From contig JBBMOA010000013.1 of the NCBI GenBank assembly GCA_037954235.1, forward strand, positions 19,866,501 through 19,930,500: a DNA stretch of 64,000 nucleotides, written 5' to 3'. The notes under the pieces are model-generated. The model saw only the letters and a program-made list of their open reading frames with translations, ran no database searches and was not told where the DNA came from. Shown here piece after piece: positions 49,814 to 63,249 of the stretch. This DNA comes from Aulostomus chinensis. Its lineage: Eukaryota; Chordata; Actinopteri; Syngnathiformes; Aulostomidae. Made by a program: the position numbers and the translations under genes. Position 1 is the stretch's first letter. Each line of letters begins with the position of its first letter.

Positions 49814-50497
49814 TAGGGCTGCAACTAACGACTATTTTAATAGTCGACTAGTCACCGACTATTGAAACGATTAGTCGACTAATCAGATAATTATTAATTT
49901 TTTCTTAAATTTGGCATGAAGTTGATTTAATTATGTGGCAGATGATAATAAACAAGAAAGATGGGTACAATGAAAAATCCATCTTTTATTGAACATTCAT
50001 TAATTTAAAATCCGTTTGTTACGCACAGTCTGGAATGACGTTAGAGCTCTCTGTTATAGCAAAAATACGCTTATAAAATGTACAATGTGTGTCATAAAAA
50101 CCTTACTGCCTTGAATGTTACTTCAATCTCACCGAGGCGAGTCAGACTCCGTTTCGTTCAACTGCCCGATGGGCTCCTTTAAATGTTCGTGCATCACGGT
50201 CTGCTTTGCAACCTTTACAAGTAGTCTTTTTATTTGCCGTATCCAGGCTAAAATGCCAACAAACTTTAGAAGTTTTGGTACGCGTACCTGATGTTGATGC
50301 CGTGTTCCTGTATGTTACCGCTCAGAGACAGAGACGCTATTGCGCATGAGCGACTCTTGGCAGAGATTATAATCAAGAGAGATGCCACACTCTGTTGGAA
50401 AAACGTGTCTGGCGACAATAGTCGACCATGGAATCCATGGTCGACTATTGCTATTATCGATTTTTGTCGACAACGTCGACTAATCTTTGCAGCCCTA
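49814..50497 (-). mobile_element. Non-autonomous hAT-type DNA transposon with 8-bp duplication
   Basis: The 684-bp element starts TAGGGCTGCAA and ends TTGCAGCCCTA, giving perfect 11-bp terminal inverted repeats. Exact 8-bp copies of CTTTTCAA lie at 49806-49813 and 50498-50505, the duplication length of hAT transposases. Both ends carry GTCGAC-rich subterminal palindromes: a perfect 16-bp one at 49869-49884 and 16-bp arms around one base at 50417-50449. No transposase frame remains. Near 50160-50250 the minus strand reads DTANKKTTCKGCKA, a C-x2-C start of a BED-type zinc finger, and in another frame TVMHEHLKEPIGQL, a possible H-x-H follow-on. So it looks like an internal-deletion derivative of an autonomous hAT element oriented on the minus strand. 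The zinc-finger part is less certain than the ends. Confidence 0.93.
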
Positions 50498-50505
50498 CTT
50501 TTCAA

Positions 50506-51830
50506 TTTAATCGACCTCTAATTCTGAAAAAAGACAAAATTACAATAGTGCAGTGGTTGCAGATTGGTTGATCTGTTTCATGGACTGAGAGATTGCCAAA
50601 TATTGGCTTAAAACAAGTGGTTGATAATTTGTTTGAACAGTCGTACTGAGTGAACAACAGCGATTGAGTCAATCAATAAATATCTGATCAGGTATATGTC
50701 AGTGTTTCTTCATATATTATTTAATAATACATTTCCTCAGCAAATAGTGCTTGCACTTCAGCTTTTCCTCTGACACGCAGCTTTCTGTTGTTTTTTTTTT
50801 GTTGTTGCTGTTTTTCCCCCCATTGATAGAGTAGGCAGGACAGGAGCATAGAGTAAAATGAGTACACACTTTGCCCAGGCGGCAGGTCACTACCCAACTG
50901 GGAGCTCTTAAATGAGTGCAACCTTTCAAAGAACTGTTGTTTTCTGAACCAAGAAGGGAAAAAAAGAAGCTGTGGCCTCTGAGGAAAAAGAGAACACAAG
51001 TACTTTTTCTTGTAAGCACTGAGATATCACAACCAAGGGCCTGCCGCTGATATTGCCTGTCAGTCCGGCAAGGTCATTTGACAAAAGCTTGCAGAAGAAT
51101 CAAGCATTTGCAGTTTGAGATGTTCTCAGCCACACAGCAGGTTTTCTCCTTGTCAGGAGCATGTCAGAAGAATGACCTCCTCCTCTGTCTTTCTCTGGTA
51201 TCGTATTGTCGTTCGCAAGAGAAGGGTGAAATGTGAATTAGGCATTTTCCATACGCTTTACTTGTAAAAGCAGAATTCTGGACTATTATTAGTTTTCATG
51301 CTGTGATCTTAATTGGGTTTCAATTAAATTCAGACCCACAAGCATTTTGCAAATAAAGTTAGTAATAGGCTAAATCACTCCTTGGCTAAGGAGTGAGCAA
51401 GGACAGGAAAACAAATACATCCCCTTGACTTTCAAAGGCAATACTTTCCAGACTTGGAAATGTTTTTGCTGCTCTCATCACAGAATCGTGCTTAAGAATA
51501 GGCCAATTAACTGAGTTTAGTAACTTTAATAAAACTTTCAAGATAGTCTTTATTGTATTGAGTTGGACTACTTGCTACTCATATACAACCACTGGTTCAG
51601 TATCACGACTACATTGTTGCCCCAAAGGGTACAGCGCTTACGTCAGTCTGCATTAGGAAAGTGATATGTTCCGTTTCCGTTTATTTCCTAGAAAAGTAAA
51701 ATAAGTTTTAGGGAAAATGCAATTATGTCGAAATATTCTCCCTCACTCCGACCATCATATCTCTACGTTGACAGTGAATATAGCCATTAAAAATAAATCA
51801 CGAATGCAGAAAAATTGAAAATGAAATATT
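50506..51830. other. No gene supported
   Basis: Overlapping open frames at 50717-51019 are shadows of low-complexity DNA. Nothing else recognised. Confidence 0.5.
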
Positions 51831-51990
51831 ACCTCTACCAAGGAGGTTATGTTTTCTGTGTCAGTTGGTTTGTGTGTCTGTAAGAATTATGCAGAAACTA
51901 CCTAGCCAATTTTCACGAAACTTGGTTGAAGGGCATAGCACAGGCCAAGGAAGAACTCATCCATTTGGGGGCAGTCCCATTTAATATTGA
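51831..51990 (+). repeat. Dispersed repeat copy (ACCTCTACCAAGGAGGT family)
   Basis: ACCTCTACCAAGGAGGTTATG is followed by a G/T-rich GTTGGTTTGTGTGTCTGT stretch, CAATTTTCACGAAACTTGG and CAGGCCAAGGAAGAACTCAT. I recognise this word order from a widely dispersed repeat in fish genomes, but cannot name its class. No termini or duplication could be fixed. It relates to the copies at 47667-47775 (inverted) and 33600-33650. Confidence 0.7.
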
Positions 51991-53375
51991 TTTTATGTAA
52001 ATATTTTTATGACTTTTAAATTGAATTGGATCCTACTGTACGAGAGGACAGATTCAACTTTCTTTAAACCCAACAAACTTTAAAAGCTCGTTGTCTGAGA
52101 AAGCCGATGTGTGAGGTTTTTGAAAGCCAGATGAAAAACAAATTATAACCTTTTTTTTTTTTTCATTTTGGTCACACAGATTAATTGCCATAAAAATATG
52201 ATAGGGATCCAAATCTAGCCACAATCCTGCTCTCTCTCTCACGATGTGAACAGATAAATTGAGGTTTCATATTGAAGATTTATACCTTGATTGACCACTG
52301 ATCTCTTGCTCACACCAGTAAAAACAGCAGATTGACTTTCCAATTCATGGACTCTCAATCAATCTTTTCTTAGGGCAGTATGAACATGCTAAATGCTCAG
52401 CTGTAGCCACAAATACCCAAATCAACAGCCTGTGCATTACAAATTGCAGGAAATAAAAATACAGGAAAAGTATTAATAAATCTTACTGCCTGTAAACAAC
52501 AACAAAATGATACCTTTTTGTGTTTTGAACCATTATTAAAAAGATGTATTTAAATTCTGACCCATCTCACCTGCTACAAAGTAAACTCAGTAAGCGTTGG
52601 CATATGGCCTGTACCAGACGTCATCTAGCATGTGAAGAGGAGATTTAATTTTTTTCTGTCTATCTTTTGAGAGGATGGATCAAAGAGATTGTCAAAATGT
52701 CAGTTTATTCCTGTTATAGGTGCTTCCATTGCAGCAGGTATGCGTGCAGGTTTTATTCTTATTCCGTTCATCATCACGCTTTGATTTAGTCAGCTACTCC
52801 CCAAATGCCTTGCATTTATAGCCGTATCCATTTGACAGCTTTGAAAGAGGAAAGAAAAAAAGTTTGGTTTTTTTTTGATGATAATCAGAGAAGAGTTTGG
52901 GATTTTTGGATCCTGGACGTGCTTAAATAATTCCACTTGTGCACATTTAAAGCTAAATAGCTAAATGACAAGTGATGTGAGAATCAAAATAAGCTGATGC
53001 TTTAGTGCAGGAAGGCCCTAAGGCCGATGGTCCCTTGCCTCCCAGTGGGAGGTAGATAAAGTCATCATTAGAAAAGGCTTGAGAGAGGGAGGTTTGAGTG
53101 AAAGAGAGATGGTGAGTGAGAAATAACAGCTTTCGTTTCAGTTCCGCGCTCTCACCAATTCTCTATGAACTCACAGCCAATTTTACATGTCTGTGCAGAC
53201 TTATACCTGTAAACTCCAAGAGCCCAGCTCTTCCGACTTCTGACTCTTGTGCTAAATCTGCAAAGCTGCCTCCCTCGACTGCCTGCTTCAGTATAGGGGC
53301 CAGAGTTCAAGGAGATATATTGATGCGCCCCTCAGCTCCAGTAATCACTTGTGTCATACGCTTCTTTTTTCTCAG
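51991..53375. other. No gene supported
   Basis: AT-rich DNA becoming GC-richer after about 53000. A GATG/GTGAGTGAG donor-like site occurs near 53110 without a matching exon. Confidence 0.45.
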
Positions 53376-53423
53376 CCCCTCTTGCGAAAATGTTCTCACC
53401 TGAAGATGAGCGATTTTTCAAAG
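53376..53423 (+). CDS. Candidate 48-bp exon with start codon and strong splice sites
   Basis: A pyrimidine tract CGCTTCTTTTTTCTCAG ends at 53375 and GTAAGTGCAG begins at 53424, both near-consensus splice signals. Between them lies an ATG (53390-53392) with A at position -3, opening MFSPEDERFFK and then one base (G) of the next codon. The frame is also open through the acceptor side, giving PLAK before the Met. So this could be a small first coding exon preceded by a non-coding exon, or an internal exon. I do not recognise the N-terminus and see no partner exons nearby. The quality of both splice sites is the only real evidence. Confidence 0.28.
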
Positions 53424-54471
53424 GTAAGTGCAGCATTTGATAAAAAATATTGAATAGCAACTTGAATTATTTAATGCGGGTCACATCCCAGAAGTCAAAG
53501 TTTGCTACAATGTAATATGTCCAGCACAATTTACCAGGAGTAGACACATTAGTGATCGTTCGTTATGCCCAACTAACAACTCTAACCAAAGGTAATCAGT
53601 TTATTTTTGTAAAATACTCAGAAAACCAATACAAACTCTTGCTTTGAAGACTAAAATCCATGCTGTAAAGAGTGATCAAAAGCAAGTAATGAATTATTTA
53701 AATTGCTACTTCTTAGTGTGGGACTCATCGGGAAGAATAATCACATCACTTGAAGGACGCTATAGAGCGCGGACCGCTGATAAGGCCAACAGCAATATTT
53801 AAGGTACTGCCTTGGCCCATGCTGTAACCTTCTACCATGTGCAGTATTAATTAGTAGTTGTGTAATCCTGTTAAAAGACAAACAGATCAACCAACATGCA
53901 AGAGAAAACACTAGATCCTTGGTGGAGGTGATCTGATTGACACCAGAGTCATTAGATCTTATTTATATGATTTAGGATGTTGGTGCTCTGCTTATCAACA
54001 CAACCAATGAACCTTTTCCCAACAACTGGCTTCTTGAACTGTTGCTGGTCAAGATTTCCTGGACCTTGGTTCTGTCCCTCTCACTGAACTGACTTGAGGT
54101 TTCAAAATGAATTCATGGCCAGTGAGCACGCTCAGAACGGTCCAAAATAAGGTTCAGGAACCGGCACAGAACCTGTTCCCTGACTGTGGGAACAGTCAAG
54201 AAGGTAATTATAAATTATAAGAATAAATGGAATTCAGAGTTACAATACATTATAACACACTGAGTGGAGCAGAGTGATGAATAGTCCCTGTAACGGGAGA
54301 TTGGGTCAGAGTGTTGAACTGACAATGTCTCTTGTGGTGACAAGAAAGTGACGGTGTGGAATGTATTTGAATTTCCTCTCTATCAAAGAAAGCAAACATC
54401 TGGGTGGCAGAACATCTACTCTGGGCTCTCAACGTGCATCCACCCACACATAGAGCTTCTCCTTCCTTTGC

Positions 54472-54475
<4 letters not shown>

Positions 54476-54532
<57 letters not shown>
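54476..54532. repeat. (TG)n microsatellite
   Basis: About 28 uninterrupted TG units. Open frames through it are artefacts. Confidence 0.98.
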
Positions 54533-54533
<1 letters not shown>

Positions 54534-57500
54534 TGAAAGGAAGCCTCTATTACAAATTCTATTAAGTGCCCTCAATGGAGGATTTTTAAGTAGTCTTGTA
54601 GTAATGATGGCCCCCACCTTCTCTCTGCTCACTCTCTCACGTCTTTCTTCTCTTCTGTCTTTTTCTTAGCTCCAACCGACCCTGAGAGCACTAAAAGACA
54701 CTTGTCTCCTCATCTCTTTTCAGCAGCAGAGAAAAGAAGATGACTTCTCTCTCTTATTCTACCCCCTTATGCATATCTTAGGCACTTTTAAAAGGGGGCC
54801 TTCAGAATTTAGCAGGGCTGTTTTGTATTCAGCCAGACCAGCTTATAGTAGGGATGAATGCAGATCAGTGCTTTTACTCGAGAATGTTTGATACATCCAA
54901 AAATCCCTCGTAGAGATGATTATGGATTCTGGGGAATCTTGGGCCCTGTTTGAATAGGGTGAGCTGTAGGCTGATTCCTCTGCTAAGAGGAACAGAGGAG
55001 ATCAGCCTTCATTGTCAAGCCTGACAAGATTAAGCCGACTCAAAAAGCTGATCAAACCAATACAGATTCTGCATGGTGAGGCGAGAAGTGGTGGCATAGG
55101 TGGCTGATCAGAGGTGTAAACAGAGTTCTGACATTGACGAGGACACTTCATCTCACCCTGCAGGGCCATACAGAGGCCAAACACTCCCTTCCAGCACCGC
55201 AACCACCTTGTGGGGAGACGCGATGACCATGAAATTCTTATCTTGCTCACTTCAACTCTAGCAGATATTGCGACAGAGTAGCATACCTGCTCCAGTCAAA
55301 TAAGAAGCAGGCATGTATCTGTCTGAAAAAGGGAAAGAATCAACTGATTCAGTCTCTATTAAAGTGAAATTTCTCCATAGAAAAATTGTGATTTTTTTCA
55401 TCAGTTACTAACTCTTCAATTCTTGAATTCATGAATAATTTTTTTTCCCCCTGCTTGACTTCTTGGTGAATCGGAAGCCCAAATAATGCCAGCCACATAT
55501 TTGATGCTAAAATCTAATGGAGACTGAAGATTACAAATAATGCAAAACATCAAATTTTAACAACCAACAGTGATAAATATTTGTGGGGTGATGTGTCACT
55601 TTAACTCCATTATTCATTCATTGTGTAGTTTCCTGAACAATTTTTCCCACCTCAGATGAACAGATGTTTTCCAGCTCTGCTCATAACTGTCACCTGATAA
55701 TGAATGTTATTAAAGGAACAGCTGTACAGAATGATTCAAACGTAAATTGGAATTTCTGCCGGAGCAGACGTGCCATTTATTCGCACAACAAATAAATACA
55801 TCTTATTTGAAATGTCTTCTCATGCACCCTTCTCCCATCTTCAGTTATTCTGTTTTATGTGTGGTCTCTTATGACCAGCCAAGCTAGTTGATTATAACAT
55901 TAGAGGAGTTGCCTGCTCAGCAGTCAAAAGTATTACAGCCTCTACTGGAGTAACAGCCATGTGTCTTCCTCTCGACATTTTCATCTCCTATGCAAATACA
56001 GACCCAATGGAGCCAGTAATCATTCATCAGGAAACTGTCTCCAAATGGTAACTGCTTCTGTCCTGCTCATTCATTATTCATCACCATGGACGGGTCAGGA
56101 GGCAGGAGGCTCTACTAGAACCACAGTCGGCCTCATTCAACTGTTTATCTCTCACTCTGTGTATTGGAATAACATTGGTGCCCTGTGTCCAATGTTAACT
56201 AATGTAGCTTTCCTGCCTAGAAATGAGGCTACCTTGGTTCACTTCCCCCTCCCCTAGTCCTGATGATAAAACACCTAGCCCCCTACTGATTCTCCTCTTC
56301 ATTGCTGTGTTTAATGAAAAGAAGGAGAGCACATTTCAGAAATAAGGAAATGTATTTAAGAGGAGCTGGAGGCAGAGTTTCATTACAAATATGACATGTT
56401 AAAAACATCCTCATAAACAGGCTGATACAAACGCCATAGTGGAAAAAAGCCATTCATTTCAACAACAAACTCGCTCCTGCTATCATGTGCAATGTTTAAT
56501 TCAAATTACACAGCGGTTGCAAAAACATCAAACCATCATGTTAACCTAGCAAAGGAGAAAAAATTAGTTCATTTGCATCACCACATGACTGTGTCTTTGT
56601 GATGTTTCGTCTCCATCCCTGCAGAAATGTTCTGTGTATTAATAACCACTTCAAAGTGAATACCCCTTAAATGTGTTGTGCTTGCATTTAGAGGTCTATC
56701 TTTAACCGTTTTGATCCCCCGCAGCACAGAACACGCAAACGCACTGAACTCCAATGCATACTGGCCTGCTGGCTGTACAGGCTGTCACTGTGTAAGTCAG
56801 CTGTCTGGGTGTTTAGTTTGATTTGTTTTCAAGCAAGAGCCAATACTTGTGATGGATGATTTCCACATGCGGTATTCATCAAGGCTGTCGAGTCACCCAC
56901 CATTGAAATGGATGGAAAAGGTCTATTTGTATAATGCTATTAAACTGCAGTCTGGAAAAAAATGTAGGTTTACTTTGCTAATGGAACACATCCAGCTATG
57001 TTATATGCTTTCTGTCTTCAAGTTGGCTGATAAGCCTAATTTATTGTACTTGACATTTGCCCTACAGCGACAACTTCCGCAGGGAATGCCAGGAGTTTTA
57101 GTTCAGGTGTGTGGATTTTGTGAAGTTTATAGAAAGGCCCTGGGTACATCCCCTCTAGTCTGTCATCATACTTAAGTGGAGCATTGTCTAGGCCCTGCAG
57201 CTCCCCCAGATAAAACTGCCGGTGGTGCAATTTCCTCAAGACCCCTCAGGGCCCATAATTCTCTTTGTAGGTTGTCTGACAATTTGCTAAGCAGTTGAGT
57301 CGGGGACACGGGATGACTGAGAAGTGCTGCAGAATGTTCACTGAACAAGGGGTTCTGCAGACAGTTTCACAAGGTTATGAGAACTATTTAGTGTTCCGAT
57401 TTCATAGCAGGAAAAGTGCCGTGCTGTACAAGCTATCATTCATGACATTGTACATGCATACACATAAGAAGTTTGGATGTGATCATCCAGAGAATAGAAA

Positions 57501-60500
57501 ATAAGCCAGGAGGCAAAAGGAGGAGAGGATTTTGATTTCTGTTCCATCTAGTAGTGATGCTTCCTGTGCAACCCAGATTTAATGCATCGCATGCGGTAAT
57601 CAGCCAACAGAGTGTAAAAATTGCACCAAAGGAGGGTGTTGGCTCTAAGCTGGAGTGACATACATTCCACATGCATGACACATTCCAACTCTAGGTGGAG
57701 GGAGCCAAGTCATGATGTTTAGTGTTCCCCTACACTTGTCAGGTTGCAGAAATGATTATGGGGGAAGGTTGTTTGTGCTGGGTGTTTTTTATCAAGCCAT
57801 CTGCAAGGTTGCAAACTATGCTGTTCACAAGGGCACTGGTTGCGCTGAAAAGTTAAATTTATGCAAAAATCTGTTGTGTTGCCTGTAAAGAACATTATAT
57901 TTGTGCTGATCGTGTACAAGTGAGGGTTAGAGCAGGACAGAGGCAGTGATACAATCTTTTATTTTATTTTAGTAGAATTAGCCAATGATCATTTTTTCAC
58001 ATCTCACTTTTATTTTTTCTCCTCACAGTAAACCACAATCAAACAGTAATTGAATGTAAGGATGAAATTGACTGTTAAAATCTGGGATAGAATTGCCGTT
58101 GGGATGGCATGAGGGAACTAAATAACAAATGAGAGAACAGGATGAAAGACACAGCTTTAATTCACCACAACTGATTTGATAATAAAACTCGAGCCCATTT
58201 CACAGTATAGCCAATTATGTCTTCAGTGAGTTCTGCTGTCACGGCTGTTGGATTTCTATGCCTTACAATCAACTTGGTGCTATATTCAAAAAACATTTCC
58301 TAACCCCTTTTGATGGATTTTAAAACGTAGTTTGGCATTTACAATTGTGCGGCCATTACATAAACTTAAACAATAAAGTATAATTATATCCTGAGCATTA
58401 TAACAACTTGTCACCACATTTTAAAGCCCTCTCCACTGTGAAAACTTATTTCTCAGTGAGCTCTCCTCTAATTTTGCAATGCAAAGCACACATGAGAGGG
58501 GCTCCAAGGTGACATGAAGTATGACTCAATTCCTCATGTGAAGGAAGTAATTAATTAGGATGTCACATTCCGAGAGCATCTCTGCCTTCATTTTTCTTCT
58601 TAATTGGGGAATAATTTGGAATTTGGAGTGGCAGCAGATCACATGTAATGAAGATTGGCACCTGTTATTTCTCCCTGTCGCCACCACCCACCGCAGACTA
58701 CAATTTATTAATGACCGTGCCCTTCTGTAAGGTTACATACACATGCTTTTCCGGCGCTCACTTTGTAAGTAAAAGGGTCATATCCCAGCAGACAGCGACA
58801 ATCAGTGGGCTGCTGGGCACCACCCTTCAGAGCAGACCTCGATGACATAACATGACTGCTTTCTCGGGCTTGGTTTCTCATATCCCACGTAACAGCTGTC
58901 TCTCCCAGATTGATGAATTCATTTTGATCACAACAGTCCCTTCTGGAAAGCTCCTCTGCATTATTACCCCCCTGAAACTAACATCAGCGTTAACATATGT
59001 CAAAAGGTCAGACGTGTGTTTTCACCTTCCACACCGTGTGCTCCAGGCTATGATCAGCCCACCCTGAAAGTAAAGCTCCTGTCTGGATTTAGTAGGAAGA
59101 TTAATTGCCTCTACGGTCTTGTACAGGTTGCACTTAATCTCGTGTCCTCAAGATTAGCCTGCACTACACCTCTAAGTGCATGCATACATGCGTGCAACAT
59201 TAAAAAAAAACAGCAACACAGCTACATAATATATGCACCACTGCTAAATCAACCGACAAATGTCAGTCTTCCATCCAGACTTATTCATCTGAGATACTGA
59301 CCTGTGAACAGAGACTCTTAATCAAACCTGTGCCCTGTCAGTCTTTATTTCTAAGCAAAACCTAATGAAGTGGGAGAGTGGTCTGAAACAAGAGCAACAG
59401 CTCCATCGAAAGCGAGACTAAATATTCATTGTTTGAGTGTTGCACATTGAGCAGCTTGAAAGGGTTAGGCATGAGTGGATTAAAACGCCGGCACACATCC
59501 GTTCCCATTCTCTAATCCTCCTAGTGCCCACTCTTAATACATTTTTATATCTTTTCTATCTCTCACTGAGGTGAAATAGCAGATTAGTTGCTAAGCTTTG
59601 GCTATATCTTATTACAGCCTTATCTAACGCTGAGGGGTTGTGAGTTTTCAAGTTAGGCGGAGGGGGGGGTGTCACTGTGGTGGGCACTGCCTCGTGTTAA
59701 GAAATGCAGAACAGCTTAAAATTATGGTTTTAGTGTTGCTGTTGTCACTGAGATTAGAGCGATATGGCTGTTTCGTATGAATGGGTCTGTGGATCAGGGA
59801 CTGACGCCACAGTAGCACAGCAATCCACATCTTCCTCTCTGCATCTGCAGCTACCTCTCAGGAGCCAGGATGCGCAGACATGATGTTTATTGACGCTGAC
59901 ATGTGTCAACTCTTCTGCACACACACATACTGTGTGCTTCAGTTTAATAGAACCGATGTAATAACCCACACCGTGTGTACATTCTGTAAACAAATAGCAA
60001 TTATCATTATCAACCTGAGGCCTTAATTCAATTCATACATTGCCCCATATTGAATTACATCTCCTAGCGCTAAAATCAATCATTTTATTCAAAGGGTAAT
60101 AAAACATATGAGTTTAATGTGTTCTAATGGAAGGCTCTCTGACACTATATATAACATTATATAATGGAATTTCCAGTATTTCTCGGCTATCATAGACAGG
60201 AAGAAACAGTTTCACAGTACACTGATGGAATATCAGGCTTTTTATGGTGATCAATCCTTGTGGTATACATTACATAACTAAGGCTATGTATTCTTGCCAG
60301 TTTGTTTCAGCCACTACATCCAGGAACGTTAGCTTGTGCAGTGAGTCGTTTGCTGCTATTTAACCAAAGGAGGTCTGACTGAAGCAAACTTGAGTCAAGT
60401 TACATTTATAAAAACTTAATTCAAAAATTGCAGAAGAAAGCCTGTATGCTGACTCACAATGTTGTTTGTTCTGAAGTCCTTTGAATGTGGCTGACATGAC

Positions 60501-62834
60501 CCTCTGCCTCTCAATGGCAGCCAGCTTCATCTGGGCCATGTTGTACAATGTCTCTCAGTAGCAGATTTAGAGGCTTAGTGACTGTTTGTACACTCATTCT
60601 GTGTTGAATGAATATCAAGAAATGTACTGTTGTTTCTGCTTAAGATTGTTCCCATATTATTGAAATGTGTTCTCTCCTTTTACAAACCCTGTAACCACAA
60701 AGAAATAATAATCCAAGTTAGTAACGAGCATTAAAAAAGGGGTGCTGGATATGGATAATTCCCCTTTAAACACCGCATGACGCGCTGGTGTTACATTTTC
60801 AAAATTACATGCCAACGCCATGGAATAGAAATGCAGATGGAAAGCAAACTTTTGCCTAAAACACACAACTCCTGATTCTGCAACGTAACGTTAGCCGGTA
60901 GTTGTTTTGTAGCTTGGAATATTTTAACATTACTGGGTGACAATTTTAGGAGATTATCTGTTGGAAAATAGGTTTTTTAATGTATCAACACATTTGAAGC
61001 CTAGTTGGGAACCAACTCACCACAACACTTAATGATTTCCATTGTGTCTGTTGTGTCTGTGTTGTGTCAATTTACCACATCACATTCCACAAATGCAGTT
61101 ATAGGGGTTGAGAGATCAGGGTCACTTCATATATTTTCCTTGAGTTTGCAGAATTTGAATCCAGACTTTGGATTTTATTTGCACAGAACTGTCAGCAACC
61201 CGCTATTGATTGACTAATTGTGTGTTCTAGAAGTGTCAACTTAATGTTCCCATATGCTTATAATGTTCTATCTCTTTATTCTCACTGTTTATAGACAATG
61301 TTAAATTTCTCTTTGCTGCTACATACTTAAGTCCTTTTTCCATTGGCTTACCAGTAAGTTATTGAATTCTCACCTCTGACTCTGTACGTCATCCAACAAA
61401 ATACTTGCTGTGTTCGTCACCCATTCAGCCTGAATACAATACCAAACAATGCATCTTTGGCTCTGTATCGCTGCACTGCTCATATACTGTGCCTGCAATG
61501 CAGTTCACTTTCATATCAGCATAGAAAAGGCCCCAGTTAATCCACAGGGTTATGATAGTGAAAGTCCTTCTTTATCCACCTTAAGATGATCCTGCTTTTG
61601 CAGTCCTGAGCAGCCCAGATATCAGTCAAGAACAGAGGAGAGAAAAAATACACAAGTATTCGTTGAACTTACACCCTCAGGTCTGCAAAGGACCATAACA
61701 AAACCGTGTAGGGCGCTTCATTGTGTTTTCAGGGATAGAAGAGTTGTAGCAGCAACATTTGTGTACAAGTTTTTGTTTTAGTATTGCATGCTAATAAAGC
61801 TAAGTCTTGGGGCTTAAATAATACACACTTATCGCAACTCTGCAAGTTAAGATTCTAGAGAAATTTACATTAACATTAACAGCTACCTGTTTTTTCTTTC
61901 TTTCTTTCTGCTTTATGACTGCACTGAGCTAACCCTATAGAATTATTCCATAAGGCTGCACGCCAGCAAAAACTCTGCCTTCAGCAAATGCTAATCCTGA
62001 ATCTGTGATCAGCATTGCTTGCTTCGTTCTACCCTTTGTGTTAAAATTTTTGCATTGACATTATCAGGTAAGTACAGAGTTTTCTTTTTTCTGCTTCTTT
62101 CACAGATGTATGACATAACCTGGATATGAAGCATTTGCAGCAAAATGAAATATCATCTTCTTCTTGCTGCCAGTGCTGAGAATATATGGAACTCTGCTGT
62201 TTGTGATCACGAAAGGATGCGGAACAGGGCGAGTCCAGGTTACAATACCGGCTGCAGCGTGAAACGTATTTTTACGGGGAAGTTTAACAGTGGAGGCTTA
62301 ACAAAACTTTTTCTATTGTTTTACTGGGCTTAATGTGGTGGGCAGTGACGAGAGAAACATAGCATGTGTTAAGTCGTCAGTATGCGTGTTTGTATGTGTG
62401 TGTATGTGCGGATAATTGGCATGTTTGTTATGATTGGTGTCTTTGCAGGATGCGGAAAATAAAATATCACAGGCGAAACACTGCTGTTCTACTCTGTATG
62501 AAATATCATATTTCTGAACTTTAAACTTGCATAGTCTGTGTTCTTATCTTAAGAGCACTGATCCTGAACTATTTCTTGGAAAATATTCAGTGGCCAGGGA
62601 GCAAGGATAAAACTGTTGAATACCAAGATTGCAGAGATGCCCCCCATCCCACCCCCTCTCCTTTCTTGAAGAACTGCTGATATCATCTACATCTTTTCAC
62701 TTACATACGATAGTTCCCACAACATCGAGTACATGGTTGGCTGAAACACATGAATAAGAAGGAACAGGGCTTAACATCTAAATCATAAAGTTTCCAGGGA
62801 AGGAGAGTGCCGGAGTATGGACACCTCTTGGGGT

Positions 62835-62872
62835 ATCTCTTCTCTTCTCTTCTCTTCTCTCTCCTCCTCTCT
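62835..62872. repeat. (TCTCT)n pyrimidine microsatellite
   Basis: Tandem TCTCT-type pentamers, then CTCCTCCTCTCT. Confidence 0.93.
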
Positions 62873-63249
62873 AGCAATAGCATGAGGCTAACTATGTGGA
62901 AATTAGCCATGAATGAAATAACTGTTGACACAAAGAGAATTATTTTTTTGTCTTTGCTCCACTGTACAGGCAGTGGATTATGAAATCCTGTGATCCATCC
63001 TCGGTCCTCAGGCTTCAGTAAACATTAGCTGACACATGGGGGAAAGGAATGCCCATAGCCTCAGGGACAGATTGCCTCCTGCCAAAATAAGCAACACTAC
63101 CCCACTACATAGTAGGAGAGATAATGAAGCCTGAAGGTGCCAGAAAGAGCAAATATTATTCCAAATATTCTTCTATTAAGCACCATAGCATGCCTTGTTA
63201 AAGCCCAGTCAAATATATCATCATCACCGCTTGTGACACCAGGAAGAAA

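Larger units (their letters stand above)
53424..63249. other. About 10 kb with no gene supported apart from microsatellites
   Basis: Open frames at 55961-56257, 56849-57175, 58648-59300 and others have no consistent splice or domain support. At 57067-57105 a short acceptor-to-donor interval (after TGCCCTACAG, before GTGTGTGG) is open but only 39 bp and not convincing. The interval 58480-58700 is AT-balanced and raised as a possible conserved element. Confidence 0.45.

Noticed and set aside
57067..57105. Acceptor-to-donor interval of 39 bp
   Set aside because: Weak donor (GTGTGTGG), very short, open in more than one frame, and without partner exons.
62068..62105. GTAAGTAC donor followed 38 bp later by a strong pyrimidine tract and CAG
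   Set aside because: Too short for a vertebrate intron, and the following ATG frame stops after seven codons.
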